A stretch of 25,857 nt of DNA from Muribaculaceae bacterium (GTDB taxonomy: Bacteria > Bacteroidota > Bacteroidia > Bacteroidales > Muribaculaceae), in assembly GCA_022511505.1 (NCBI GenBank), contig JAFLTK010000143.1, positions 1 through 25,857 of the forward strand. Direction: 5' to 3'. The notes beneath the pieces are model-generated. The model had not been told where the DNA came from and made no database searches. It saw only the letters and a list, made by a program, of their open reading frames with translations. Positions 14,416 through 21,939 of this stretch are shown here, in pieces. The translations under genes were made by a program, and so were the position numbers. The first letter of the stretch is position 1. Each line of letters begins with the position of its first letter.

Positions 14416-15828
14416 TTATTTGCTCGTAATGAAGATTTTGTTGGTTTGCTTGTCGATTGACATTGAAGCGATTGTTTCAGGATTCAGTTCTTTCATCTCC
14501 TCCTCGCTGATTTTCTTGCCGTCAAGATAAATCTCCATATCACCCACGGTCGACAAGGTTGCATTGCCTTGAGAAATCACGATGCCGTTTGAAGGTGAAA
14601 TTGACACCGCGCTTGTTTGCGAACCTCCGTGAAAATCGTCTAACTGAAGGGTAACTTTCTGTCCGTTAAGCATAAAAGCGACACTCGCGTTTTCATAGTT
14701 GTCTGACAGCGGGAAGACGGCTTTTATTGTGGCGCAACCATCTGTCATAGTTGTATTTAACGCCTTTGCGGAATAGTCATTTCCTTTATTAGTAAAGGAA
14801 ACATCTGAAACCGAAATATATTCTCCCAATCCTTCGCCTCTTATCACAACAGTAGTTTCAACCCCGCTATTGTTTAAAGAAGTAATGCTAAATTGAGTAG
14901 AATCTAAGGAATTTTCGCTACCTTTGCCAAGCGAGAGGTTGCTGTGGCCGATTGTTGATACGGCCGCCTCCACTGCCGGCACGGTTGTCACCGAGAGTGC
15001 CAATGCAACCATCGGCACAAGCGCAAGGGCCTTGAGGCGACCGCTTGCACCACGTTTTGATTTGTACATCATAGTGATTCTTTTTTTAAGTTTACTGTGA
15101 TTTATGCTGTTGGCTAAGGACGGGAATCTGGCGCCAACAGCCTTTTTTATTAACAACATTTGATATTCTTGCCGGCTGTGTCCACTATCAATGACAGCCA
15201 TATCTGCCTGATATTCATGAACAAGCATCACTTCATCGCGCATAAGCCATGCGACGGGATTGAACCAGTTGAGGATACAGACAATCCGGGCTATAAGCAA
15301 GTCGACCCGGTGGAACGAACGGACGTGCTTCAACTCGTGGATGATAATGGCCGAAGCGTCTGCCTCATAGTCGGTTCGGTTAATCACTACATAATCCATC
15401 CAACTAAATGGAGCAACTTTGTCGTCCTCAATCACAACCAGCGTGTAACCATCTTTCCTTATCTTTTCTCCCGAACGGATGACCTTAATGATTTTAAACC
15501 AAACTATTATCGTTTTTAAAGTAACAATCGCCACCCCGATTAAAAACGTCCATATTAGAAAGGTGCTCCATGCCGGTTGTCCCGACATCTTTAACGATAG
15601 GTCACCAACCTCAACATTGGAGATAATCGATGCACCCGCGTGCTCTTCTGTCAGACCATCAATATAATTATAAATCGGATAGGCACTGAATGACACAAAA
15701 TAGATAAGCAACAGGATACCGCGGTTAAAATTATGCTGGTTTTCTCGCGATATAAACAGTTTGTAAGCAAGATACATGGCAAGCATAATCAGGCCGCTAA
15801 CAATCGAATATGCAAGCAGTTTACCCAT
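14416..15828 (-). CDS. BlaR1/MecR1-family M56 metallopeptidase sensor
   Basis: A 470-residue membrane protease of the M56 family, partner of the BlaI-type repressor. Membrane helices lie at about 5-22, 38-56 and 88-112, and a fourth at about 265-285. The cytoplasmic zinc-protease loop has HELKH (164-168, the HExxH motif) and HEYQAD (204-209, third ligand region). After the fourth helix (LALVPMVALALSVTTVPAVEA) comes a periplasmic part of about 180 residues that is not a penicillin-binding domain: it is beta-rich, with no SxxK-type active-site motif that I can see. The last 40 residues (DMEIYLDGKKISEEEMKELN to the end) resemble the plug-like tail seen in Bacteroidetes BlaR1 proteins. Family knowledge: signal sensing activates the protease, which inactivates the repressor. 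The start overlaps the blaI stop by 8 nt. The signal and the regulon are unknown; no beta-lactamase is nearby. Confidence 0.9.
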   Translation of the reverse strand: MGKLLAYSIVSGLIMLAMYLAYKLFISRENQHNFNRGILLLIYFVSFSAYPIYNYIDGLTEEHAGASIISNVEVGDLSLKMSGQPAWSTFLIWTFLIGVAIVTLKTIIVWFKIIKVIRSGEKIRKDGYTLVVIEDDKVAPFSWMDYVVINRTDYEADASAIIIHELKHVRSFHRVDLLIARIVCILNWFNPVAWLMRDEVMLVHEYQADMAVIDSGHSRQEYQMLLIKKAVGARFPSLANSINHSKLKKRITMMYKSKRGASGRLKALALVPMVALALSVTTVPAVEAAVSTIGHSNLSLGKGSENSLDSTQFSITSLNNSGVETTVVIRGEGLGEYISVSDVSFTNKGNDYSAKALNTTMTDGCATIKAVFPLSDNYENASVAFMLNGQKVTLQLDDFHGGSQTSAVSISPSNGIVISQGNATLSTVGDMEIYLDGKKISEEEMKELNPETIASMSIDKQTNKIFITSK

Positions 15829-16207
15829 TGTGCTTCCCTTTGTTCTTTATGAGTTCGAGCAACTCGTTTAACTCTTCGGCCGACATCTTGTCATCTTCAA
15901 CAAGCGCCGACACCGCTCCATAGTAACTTCCGCCAAAATAATTTTTGATAAAGTCGCCAAAACTCTTTTTGCGAAAATTATCCTTCTTGACAGTTGAAAA
16001 ATACTGAAAAGAACCGCCAACTTCGTTATGACCAACAAATCCTTTTGTCTCCAATCTTTTCATCACGGTTGATACCGTGTTGAAATGCGGTTTCGGGTCG
16101 GGATACAGTTCGACGAGTTTGCTTATTACTATCGGCTCATGCTCCCAAAGAAGTTGCATCAACTCCTCCTCCTTGGGTGTCAATTGATTGTTGTCTCTTT
16201 TTCTCAT
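15821..16207 (-). CDS. BlaI/MecI/CopY-family transcriptional repressor
   Basis: A 128-residue winged-helix repressor. Seen: QLTPKEEELMQLLWEHEPIVISKL (first helices), the recognition region KPHFNTVSTVMKRLETKGFVGHNE, and a C-terminal dimerisation part (FGDFIKNYFGGSYYGAVSAL...ELNELLELIKNKGK). ATG 16207 (MRKRDNNQL) is used; the longer frame from TTG 16240 begins inside the -7 box. It is the first gene of a two-gene operon with the M56 protease, the classical blaI-blaR1 order. Three matching dyads around its own promoter indicate autoregulation. In Bacteroidetes such pairs often occur without beta-lactamase, as here. Confidence 0.93.
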   Translation of the reverse strand: MRKRDNNQLTPKEEELMQLLWEHEPIVISKLVELYPDPKPHFNTVSTVMKRLETKGFVGHNEVGGSFQYFSTVKKDNFRKKSFGDFIKNYFGGSYYGAVSALVEDDKMSAEELNELLELIKNKGKHNG

Positions 16208-16213
16208 TCTTAT

Positions 16214-16229
16214 AACTATTTTAATAGTT
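16214..16229. promoter_or_regulatory. BlaI-type operator dyad O1
   Basis: AACTATTTTAATAGTT: perfect 6-bp arms around 4 nt, just downstream of the predicted transcription start and 7 nt before the blaI ATG. Confidence 0.65.
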
Positions 16230-16237
16230 TCACACCG

Positions 16238-16267
16238 CAAATGTAGTAACTATTTTTATAGTTACAA
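16238..16267 (-). promoter_or_regulatory. Promoter of the blaI-blaR1 operon
   Basis: Minus strand: TTG (16265-16267), 19-nt spacer, TACATTTG (16238-16245). The spacer is filled almost exactly by a perfect 20-bp dyad, so repressor binding there would block RNA polymerase. Confidence 0.75.
16246..16265. promoter_or_regulatory. BlaI-type operator dyad O2
   Basis: GTAACTATTTTTATAGTTAC: perfect 8-bp arms around 4 nt, placed between the -33 and -7 elements of the blaI promoter. It contains the AACTAT-N4-ATAGTT core shared with O1 and O3. Confidence 0.7.
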
Positions 16268-16295
16268 TAAACCTGCATCATTTTTAAGATATCTT

Positions 16296-16311
16296 AACTA
16301 TTAAAGTAGTT
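16296..16311. promoter_or_regulatory. BlaI-type operator dyad O3 (one mismatch)
   Basis: AACTATTAAAGTAGTT: same core with one changed base, upstream of the blaI promoter. It abuts a perfect 14-bp palindrome TTAAGATATCTTAA (16284-16297). Confidence 0.55.
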
Positions 16312-16412
16312 TTGTAAATTCCATCTTCAACCGTCACCCCCGACCGGAAGCGCCATTGCTCGTGACGAGGAGCTCCTGCTCATCGACTAAACCGCCCCTC
16401 TGAAAGTTACAA

Positions 16413-16440
16413 CGACAAGCCCGAACTCCTCGCCTTGTCG
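16413..16440 (-). terminator. Weak terminator-like hairpin after the DNA glycosylase gene
   Basis: Minus strand: CGACAAG (16434-16440) pairs with CTTGTCG (16413-16419) over a 14-nt loop, 10 nt after the stop codon, followed by TTGTAACTTT. No true T-tract, so support is weak. The rest of the gap up to the blaI operators (16312-16412) holds only a small palindrome AGGAGCTCCT at 16368-16377. Confidence 0.35.
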
Positions 16441-16450
16441 AGGGAACAAA

Positions 16451-17032
16451 TTATATAAGGATGCCGGCGGCTTCAAACATGCGGCGGTAATAGTCTGCCT
16501 TCGCTTCGAGTTTAAGAGGATATGCGCGGCTTGTCGACGGCATGCGCCAGATGCTCAACCCGCCCGGCCCCGGAGTCATGGTTCCCATTCGAGGCGCCTC
16601 GGTGCCGGTGAGCGATGCCACGACATCGGCGGCTTTCTCGCCGGTGGTGACAACAGTGTGACAATCGGGCATGCGGTCTAACAAACCCTGCAGGTCGACC
16701 GGCTCGAGTATTTCGAGAAACTTATCGGACGCGTTACCCTTCAGGCGACGGATGCGGCGCCCGGTGTCGCTTAGCGCAATCCCACGCTCGGTCAGCAACC
16801 GCTTGATAGCCGCGAGATTAAACCTACCCGACGACTCGTCAATCAGTGCCCGCCGGTCGCCCATAAAAATCAGCCCCATCATATACCAGAAATCATTGGT
16901 CGCGTTGGGGTAGTAAAAATCCATCGACCACCGCTTGGACTGCGGCGGGAACGTGCCCATTATCAGCACCTTGGCTCCCGCGGGAATAAACGGCTCCCAC
17001 GGGTGCACCTCAATCGGCAAATCAATCTCCAT
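16451..17032 (-). CDS. Uracil-DNA glycosylase superfamily protein (Mug-like)
   Basis: A 193-residue protein of the uracil-DNA glycosylase fold, expected to remove uracil or other damaged bases from DNA. Seen: the first active-site region as VLIMGTFPPQSKRWSMDFYYPNATNDFWYMMG (motif GTFPP at 26-30, where UDG families have the catalytic loop), the middle region GIALSDTGRRIRRLKGNASDKF, the strand TVVTTGEKAADVV, and the DNA-intercalation region IWRMPSTSRAYPLKLEAKADYY. The size and pattern fit the Bacteroidetes group near MUG/TDG rather than UNG. ATG 17032 is well placed behind a full promoter. It is transcribed alone, divergent from the polysaccharide locus. The precise substrate is not shown by sequence. 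Confidence 0.88.
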   Translation of the reverse strand: MEIDLPIEVHPWEPFIPAGAKVLIMGTFPPQSKRWSMDFYYPNATNDFWYMMGLIFMGDRRALIDESSGRFNLAAIKRLLTERGIALSDTGRRIRRLKGNASDKFLEILEPVDLQGLLDRMPDCHTVVTTGEKAADVVASLTGTEAPRMGTMTPGPGGLSIWRMPSTSRAYPLKLEAKADYYRRMFEAAGILI

Positions 17033-17080
17033 CTCGGTTCCTCTCCGGTATTATATTTGTGAGAAGTTTTACTTGGTTGC

Positions 17081-17111
17081 CAAAATTAATAAAAATTGCG
17101 GCAGAGGCAAA
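17081..17111 (-). promoter_or_regulatory. Promoter of the DNA glycosylase gene
   Basis: Minus strand: TTTG (17108-17111), 19-nt spacer, TAATTTTG (17081-17088). It gives a leader of about 45 nt. The stretch between this promoter and the divergent one (17112-17251) holds nothing else I can support. Confidence 0.7.
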
Positions 17112-17251
17112 AAATATAATGAAAATTATGTGTATCGAGGATTTTTGAGGATAAGGAAGGAAGATGAGGACTATCACTCCCCTATCCACCACATCTCTGC
17201 GTGATTTATGGTGAAATTGACAAGATGGGGCTATATCTATTGCCAATTTAC

Positions 17252-17282
17252 TTGGTCATCTCATTTATTTTCACTACCTTTG
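17252..17282 (+). promoter_or_regulatory. Promoter of the polysaccharide locus
   Basis: TTG (17252-17254), 20-nt spacer, TACCTTTG (17275-17282): a full Bacteroidetes-type pair. Transcription would start near 17287 and leave a leader of about 180 nt before upxY. I see no long inverted repeats around it of the kind that make Bacteroides capsule promoters invertible. Confidence 0.7.
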
Positions 17283-17317
17283 TCGCTCAAAACGAGCGTT
17301 TCGGCGCAGTCGATGCG

Positions 17318-17452
17318 ATGAAAAGGCACGTCCATAAAAGAATCGCCACAGTGCACCCGGGGATTGTCACTCGCCGGAGAAACACACGCAACTGCAAGAT
17401 GGTCAACACCTTAGGCCATCGTGCAGGACTCAAAGTATTGCCAAAACGCTAA
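17318..17452 (+). CDS. Possible 44-residue basic leader peptide before upxY
   Basis: ATG 17318 opens a 44-codon frame that begins about 30 nt after the predicted transcription start and ends 12 nt before upxY. The product has 13 Lys/Arg and 4 His and no Asp or Glu (MKRHVHKRIATVHPGIVTRR to start, LKVLPKR at the end). The frame is also open upstream, but there it runs through the promoter. It could be a translated small basic protein, a leader peptide affecting upxY, or a chance opening. The same leader can form a small hairpin, GATGG/CCATC (17398-17402, 17416-17420). No family recognised. Confidence 0.3.
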   Translation: MKRHVHKRIATVHPGIVTRRRNTRNCKMVNTLGHRAGLKVLPKR

Positions 17453-17464
17453 CCTGACCCGCCG

Positions 17465-18001
17465 ATGGACACCCCCCAAGCCCAGTGGTTTGCCATGCGC
17501 GACCTCCGTCGTCCAAACGCACGACTAACCGCATTCGCCGAATTGACCGCCGCAGGGTTTGAAACCTTCACCCCCCTAAAGTGGGTCCTCAGCCGCCGAC
17601 AAGGCAAAACCGAGCGCCGTCAAGTCCCCGTCATCCCCGACCTCCTCTTTGTACGCTCAACCCGCGCCGACCTCGACCCCGTCGTCAGTCGCCACCCAAC
17701 CCTCCAATACCGATATATCCGCGGCGCACAAGCCACCCCGATGACCGTCCCGCCGACCGACATGGAGCGATTCATACAAGCCGTCACAACCGCGCCCGAC
17801 ACCCGCTACTACCTCCCCGACGAAATCACCCCCGCCATGATAGGCAGCCGAGTGCGCATCGTCGGCGGCCCCATGGACAACCACATCGGCAACCTCCTAT
17901 ACATCCGCGGCTCGCGCGTCAAGCGCCTCATCGTCCAAATCCCCGGCCTCATCACCGCCGCCGTCCAAGTTTCCCCAACCGCCCTCCAACTCCTCCCCTA
18001 A
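17465..18001 (+). CDS. UpxY-family transcription antiterminator (NusG paralogue)
   Basis: A 178-residue NusG-like protein. The N-terminal NGN domain starts with AQWFAMRDLRRPNARLTAFAELTAAGFETFTP, matching the W-[FY]-A-M-R and E-x-F-x-P patterns of the UpxY family, and continues with PVIPDLLFVRST. The C-terminal part (about 125-178, MIGSRVRIVGGPMDNHIGNLL onward) is the KOW-type domain. In Bacteroides fragilis UpxY proteins stop premature termination in the leader of their own capsule operon, which fits the position here as first clear gene behind a long leader. No UpxZ-type gene follows. Codon third positions are strikingly C-rich, like ugd and unlike the later genes. The start ATG has no clear Shine-Dalgarno sequence. 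Confidence 0.9.
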   Translation: MDTPQAQWFAMRDLRRPNARLTAFAELTAAGFETFTPLKWVLSRRQGKTERRQVPVIPDLLFVRSTRADLDPVVSRHPTLQYRYIRGAQATPMTVPPTDMERFIQAVTTAPDTRYYLPDEITPAMIGSRVRIVGGPMDNHIGNLLYIRGSRVKRLIVQIPGLITAAVQVSPTALQLLP

Positions 18002-18014
18002 AACCACAGCCAAA

Positions 18015-19073
18015 ATGAATAGGAAAATCCTTGTAACCGGTGCTGCCGGCTTTATTGGCAACGCAGTCTGCCATTCGCTTCTTAAAGCCGGAGATACAAT
18101 AGTTGGACTTGACAACATAAACGACTATTACGAACCGCAATTAAAGTTTGACCGCCTCAAAACTTTGGGTATCAATAAAGACAAAATCGAGTGGTATAAA
18201 TTTGTCAACAGCGCCATATATCCTCAATTCAAGTTCATTCGCATGAACCTCGAAGACACCAAAGCAATGGCAATGCTATTTGCCAACGAAAATTTTGACA
18301 TAGTCATAAACTTAGGCGCACAGGCAGGCGTGAGGTACTCCATCGAGAATCCCCAAGCCTATATCGAAAGCAATCTCGACGGCTTCATAAACATCCTCGA
18401 AGGATGCCGCCACAACAAAATTAAACACCTCGTTTATGCCTCATCGTCAAGCGTCTATGGTCTCAACGGAAAGGTGCCTTTTTCAGAACATGACAGCATA
18501 GCACACCCCGTCAGCCTATATGCCGCCACCAAAAAGAGCAACGAGTTAATGGCACATTGCTATTCTAAACTTTACAACTTACCTACTACCGGTTTAAGAT
18601 TTTTTACCGTATATGGGCCATGGGGACGCCCCGATATGTCTCCGTTTCTTTTCATTGACGCCATTTTGCACAATCGACCGATAAAAGTATTCAACAACGG
18701 CGACATGTTGCGCGACTTTACATATATCGACGATATCGTCCAAGGCGTCACTCGCATCGTTGACGTTATCCCCCAAGGCAACTCCAACTGGGACAGCCTT
18801 CAGCCCGACCCGGCTTCCTCTCCGGCCCCTTATGCCATCTACAACATTGGCAACCAACATCCAATCAAATTGATGGACTACATTCATTGCATCGAGAACG
18901 CCATCGGCCGAGAAGCCGACAAAGACTTCCTTCCAATGCAACCCGGCGACGTGTATCAGACATACGCCGATTCATCGTCCTTAGGCCGCGCAACAGGGTT
19001 TACACCTGCTACGCCCCTGCAACAAGGCATAAACAAAACTGTTGACTGGTTTAAAAACTACTATGCACTTTAA
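18015..19073 (+). CDS. NAD-dependent epimerase, probable UDP-glucuronate 4-epimerase
   Basis: A 352-residue extended short-chain dehydrogenase. Seen: the NAD-binding glycine motif GAAGFIG near the N-terminus, DNINDYYEPQLKFDRL (typical of UDP-glucuronate 4-epimerases), NLGAQAGVRYSIENPQAYIESN, the catalytic YAATK (Y169, K173), and GLRFFTVYGPWGRPDM. It would turn UDP-glucuronate into UDP-galacturonate in the cytoplasm, and the UDP-glucose dehydrogenase directly downstream would make its substrate. It follows upxY by 13 nt and overlaps ugd by 11 nt. Its base composition lies between upxY/ugd and the AT-rich genes. UDP-glucose 4-epimerase is less likely given the motifs. Confidence 0.9.
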   Translation: MNRKILVTGAAGFIGNAVCHSLLKAGDTIVGLDNINDYYEPQLKFDRLKTLGINKDKIEWYKFVNSAIYPQFKFIRMNLEDTKAMAMLFANENFDIVINLGAQAGVRYSIENPQAYIESNLDGFINILEGCRHNKIKHLVYASSSSVYGLNGKVPFSEHDSIAHPVSLYAATKKSNELMAHCYSKLYNLPTTGLRFFTVYGPWGRPDMSPFLFIDAILHNRPIKVFNNGDMLRDFTYIDDIVQGVTRIVDVIPQGNSNWDSLQPDPASSPAPYAIYNIGNQHPIKLMDYIHCIENAIGREADKDFLPMQPGDVYQTYADSSSLGRATGFTPATPLQQGINKTVDWFKNYYAL

Positions 19074-20382
19074 AGAACAATACAATATCGCCGTTGCCGG
19101 TACCGGCTACGTCGGTCTAAGCATCGCCACCCTCCTCGCCCAACACAACCGCGTCACCGCCGTCGACGTCATCGCCGACAAGGTCGACCTCATCAATCGC
19201 CGCCGCTCGCCAATCCAGGACGAGTATATCGAGAAATACCTCGCTGAGAAAGAGCTCGACCTAACCGCGACGCTCGACGGCGAGGCTGCCTACCGCGACG
19301 CCGACTTTGTCGTCATCGCCGCACCTACCAACTACGACCCCGTCCGTAACTTCTTTGACACCCACTGCATCGAAGACGTCATCGACCTCGTTTTGAAGGT
19401 CAATCCCGACGCCGTCCTCGTCATCAAGTCAACAATACCCGTCGGCTACTGCCGCCAACTTTACACACGCTACGCCCGGCAAGGAGCCAAGCGTCTCAAC
19501 CTCCTCTTCTTCCCCGAGTTCCTGCGCGAAAGCAAAGCCCTCTATGACAACCTCTACCCCTCGCGCATCATCGCCGGCATCCCCCGCATCATCGACCGTC
19601 CCGAGGCCGACGAAGAAAACCGCGCTATCCTTGACCTAACCGACCTCGACCGCTTGACCGACGCCGCCCATCGCTTTGCCGATCTACTCACCGCCGGCGC
19701 CCTCAAGCCCGACATCCCCGTCCTCTACATGGGCATGACCGAAGCCGAGGCCGTCAAACTCTTTGCCAACACCTACCTCGCCCTCCGCGTCAGCTACTTC
19801 AACGAACTCGACACTTACGCCGAACTCAAAGGCCTCAGTTCACGCCAGATAATCGAAGGCGTAGGCCTCGACCCGCGCATCGGCGACCACTATAACAACC
19901 CCTCCTTTGGCTACGGCGGCTACTGTCTCCCCAAAGACACCAAGCAGTTGCTCGCCAACTATGCCAACGTCCCCCAAAACATGATGAGCGCCATAGTCGA
20001 GAGCAACCGCACCCGCAAAGACTTCATCGCCGACCAAATACTCCGCAAAGCCGGCTACTACGTCGGCAGCAGCCAGTACAGCCCCGACGCCGAAACACCC
20101 TGCGTCATAGGCGTCTACCGCCTGACGATGAAATCCAACAGCGACAACTTCCGCCAGTCATCCATTCAGGGCGTCATGAAACGCATCAAAGCAAAAGGCG
20201 CCACCATCATCATCTACGAGCCCACGCTCGCTGACGGCACCACCTTCTTCGGCAGCCGGGTCGTCAACGACCTCGACCGCTTCAAAGCCATGTCTCAGGC
20301 CATCGTCGCCAACCGCTACGACCCCGCCCTCGCCGACGTCGCCCCCAAGCTCTACACCCGCGACATCTTCAACCGCGACTAA
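19063..20382 (+). CDS. ugd: UDP-glucose 6-dehydrogenase
   Basis: A 439-residue enzyme that oxidises UDP-glucose to UDP-glucuronate with two NAD+. Seen: the Rossmann motif GTGYVG (14-19) and AVDVIADKV; STIPVGYCRQLY; FFPEFLRESKALYDNLYPSRII; the central helix region TEAEAVKLFANTYLALRVSYFNELD; and the catalytic Cys288 in GGYCLPKDTKQL. The C-terminal UDP-binding domain follows. ATG 19063 is used; the TTG at 19042 gives a longer frame without family similarity. The start lies inside the last codons of the epimerase gene, so the two are coupled. Very C-rich third codon positions contrast with the flippase 28 nt downstream. Confidence 0.94.
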   Translation: MHFKEQYNIAVAGTGYVGLSIATLLAQHNRVTAVDVIADKVDLINRRRSPIQDEYIEKYLAEKELDLTATLDGEAAYRDADFVVIAAPTNYDPVRNFFDTHCIEDVIDLVLKVNPDAVLVIKSTIPVGYCRQLYTRYARQGAKRLNLLFFPEFLRESKALYDNLYPSRIIAGIPRIIDRPEADEENRAILDLTDLDRLTDAAHRFADLLTAGALKPDIPVLYMGMTEAEAVKLFANTYLALRVSYFNELDTYAELKGLSSRQIIEGVGLDPRIGDHYNNPSFGYGGYCLPKDTKQLLANYANVPQNMMSAIVESNRTRKDFIADQILRKAGYYVGSSQYSPDAETPCVIGVYRLTMKSNSDNFRQSSIQGVMKRIKAKGATIIIYEPTLADGTTFFGSRVVNDLDRFKAMSQAIVANRYDPALADVAPKLYTRDIFNRD

Positions 20383-20410
20383 TTAAGGTAGATTTAATGT
20401 TTAAAGAAAT

Positions 20411-21931
20411 ATGTCTGTAAATCGTATCACCAAGAATACATTTGCGCTTTATATTCGCATGTTTATAACAATGGGAATTGGGATATACACATCCCGAGTC
20501 CTATTAAATGCACTTGGTATAGACGATTACGGCATATATAATATCGTTGGAGGTGTAATTTCGTTATTAGGGTTCTTCAATGCTTCTATGGTTGCAAGTA
20601 CTCAGCGTTACCTAAATGTAGGAATGACTGATTCAATCAAAGCAAACGTTAATGAAATATTCAATACATCAATTAATATACATCTTATTATTGGTGTTAT
20701 CACCGTCTTAATGTTGGAGACCTTGGGATTATGGTTCGTCATACATAAGCTTGTAATACCGCCATCGCAATTTACCGCTGCGTTGTGGGCTTATCAATGC
20801 TCAGTATTTGCATTTTTCATATCAATTATTACAGCCCCTTTTAATGCTGCGATTATTGCCTATGAGAAAATGTCAATTTTTGCATATCTATCAATAATCG
20901 AAGCCTCATTAAAACTTGGAATTGCTTTTCTTATTACTTTGTTTCCACCAGGAAGATTGAAAATATATGCAATACTCGTTTTAATAATAACTTTCATTAT
21001 CCGTTTTATTTACGGGTTTTTTTGTTATAAATCATTTCCTGATATAAGATACAAATGGAAGTGGAACAAGAGCCTTATTAAAGAAATGTTTGGATTTTCA
21101 GGATGGATGATTTTCGGCGCAATTTCAGACTTGCTTAGTTCACAAGGTGTGAATATGTTGATTAATATATTCTTTGGACCAATCTTAAATGCTGCCAGAG
21201 CAATAGCAGTACAGGTTCAAAGTGCGGTTGCTCAGTTTTCATCAAATTTTATAATTTCAGTTAATCCACAACTTGTTAAATCCTATTCTGAAGGTAATAT
21301 AAACTATGCCTATCGATTAGCATTCTTCTCTTCTAAACTTTCTTTCTTTTTAATGCTCTTTCTCATTGTACCTATAATTCTAAGATGTCAAGAGATTCTC
21401 TCAATATGGCTTGTTGAAGTGCCCGAATATTCTTGGATTTTCGTGGATCTAATACTTATCGAATATTTAATTCGTTCTTCATATACACCTATTGCCCAGT
21501 TAAAATTTGCGCAAGGCAATATTAGGATCTATCAAGTCTCAATCGCAATAATCTATATTCTAACATTTCTTTTAACCTATATAGCTTTTAAGTTAGGATA
21601 TCCTGTCTATACCACCTTTGTAATTTCAATAATTCTTGCTTTTGCTGGTTTATTGGTTAGAGTAACTATTTTGAAAGTACAACAAGGATTTCCAATGTGG
21701 AGCTATTTAAGAGAAATATTTGTAAGAGCATACCTCGTAGGAGTTATCGCTTTTATAATATGCTATTTTATAAACAGAATCCTATTCACCAATTTTTTAG
21801 GAATCTTATTTATCGCATTTATAAGTTTTATTATTAACCTTGCTCTTATTTGGGTAATTGGTTTTAATAAATCAGAGAAATCAATTGTAGTGCAGAAGAT
21901 CCAAACATTTACTGCTAAATTCCATAGGTAG
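20411..21931 (+). CDS. Wzx-type polysaccharide flippase
   Basis: A 506-residue integral membrane protein of the polysaccharide transporter (MOP) superfamily with about 12-14 helices. The start MSVNRITKNTFALYIRMFITMGIGIYTSRVLLNALGIDDYGIYNIVGG is typical of Bacteroidetes Wzx proteins. It would flip undecaprenyl-linked repeat units across the inner membrane. The base composition drops sharply here compared with ugd, the start of an AT-rich block that continues to the window end. It is followed after 8 nt by the first glycosyltransferase. Substrate structure cannot be inferred. Confidence 0.9.
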   Translation: MSVNRITKNTFALYIRMFITMGIGIYTSRVLLNALGIDDYGIYNIVGGVISLLGFFNASMVASTQRYLNVGMTDSIKANVNEIFNTSINIHLIIGVITVLMLETLGLWFVIHKLVIPPSQFTAALWAYQCSVFAFFISIITAPFNAAIIAYEKMSIFAYLSIIEASLKLGIAFLITLFPPGRLKIYAILVLIITFIIRFIYGFFCYKSFPDIRYKWKWNKSLIKEMFGFSGWMIFGAISDLLSSQGVNMLINIFFGPILNAARAIAVQVQSAVAQFSSNFIISVNPQLVKSYSEGNINYAYRLAFFSSKLSFFLMLFLIVPIILRCQEILSIWLVEVPEYSWIFVDLILIEYLIRSSYTPIAQLKFAQGNIRIYQVSIAIIYILTFLLTYIAFKLGYPVYTTFVISIILAFAGLLVRVTILKVQQGFPMWSYLREIFVRAYLVGVIAFIICYFINRILFTNFLGILFIAFISFIINLALIWVIGFNKSEKSIVVQKIQTFTAKFHR

Positions 21932-21939
21932 TCTTTAAT

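Noticed and set aside
17201..17317. Longer version of the leader ORF starting at GTG 17201 with a membrane-like segment
   Set aside because: The frame runs through the full promoter (17252-17282), so this part would not be in the transcript.
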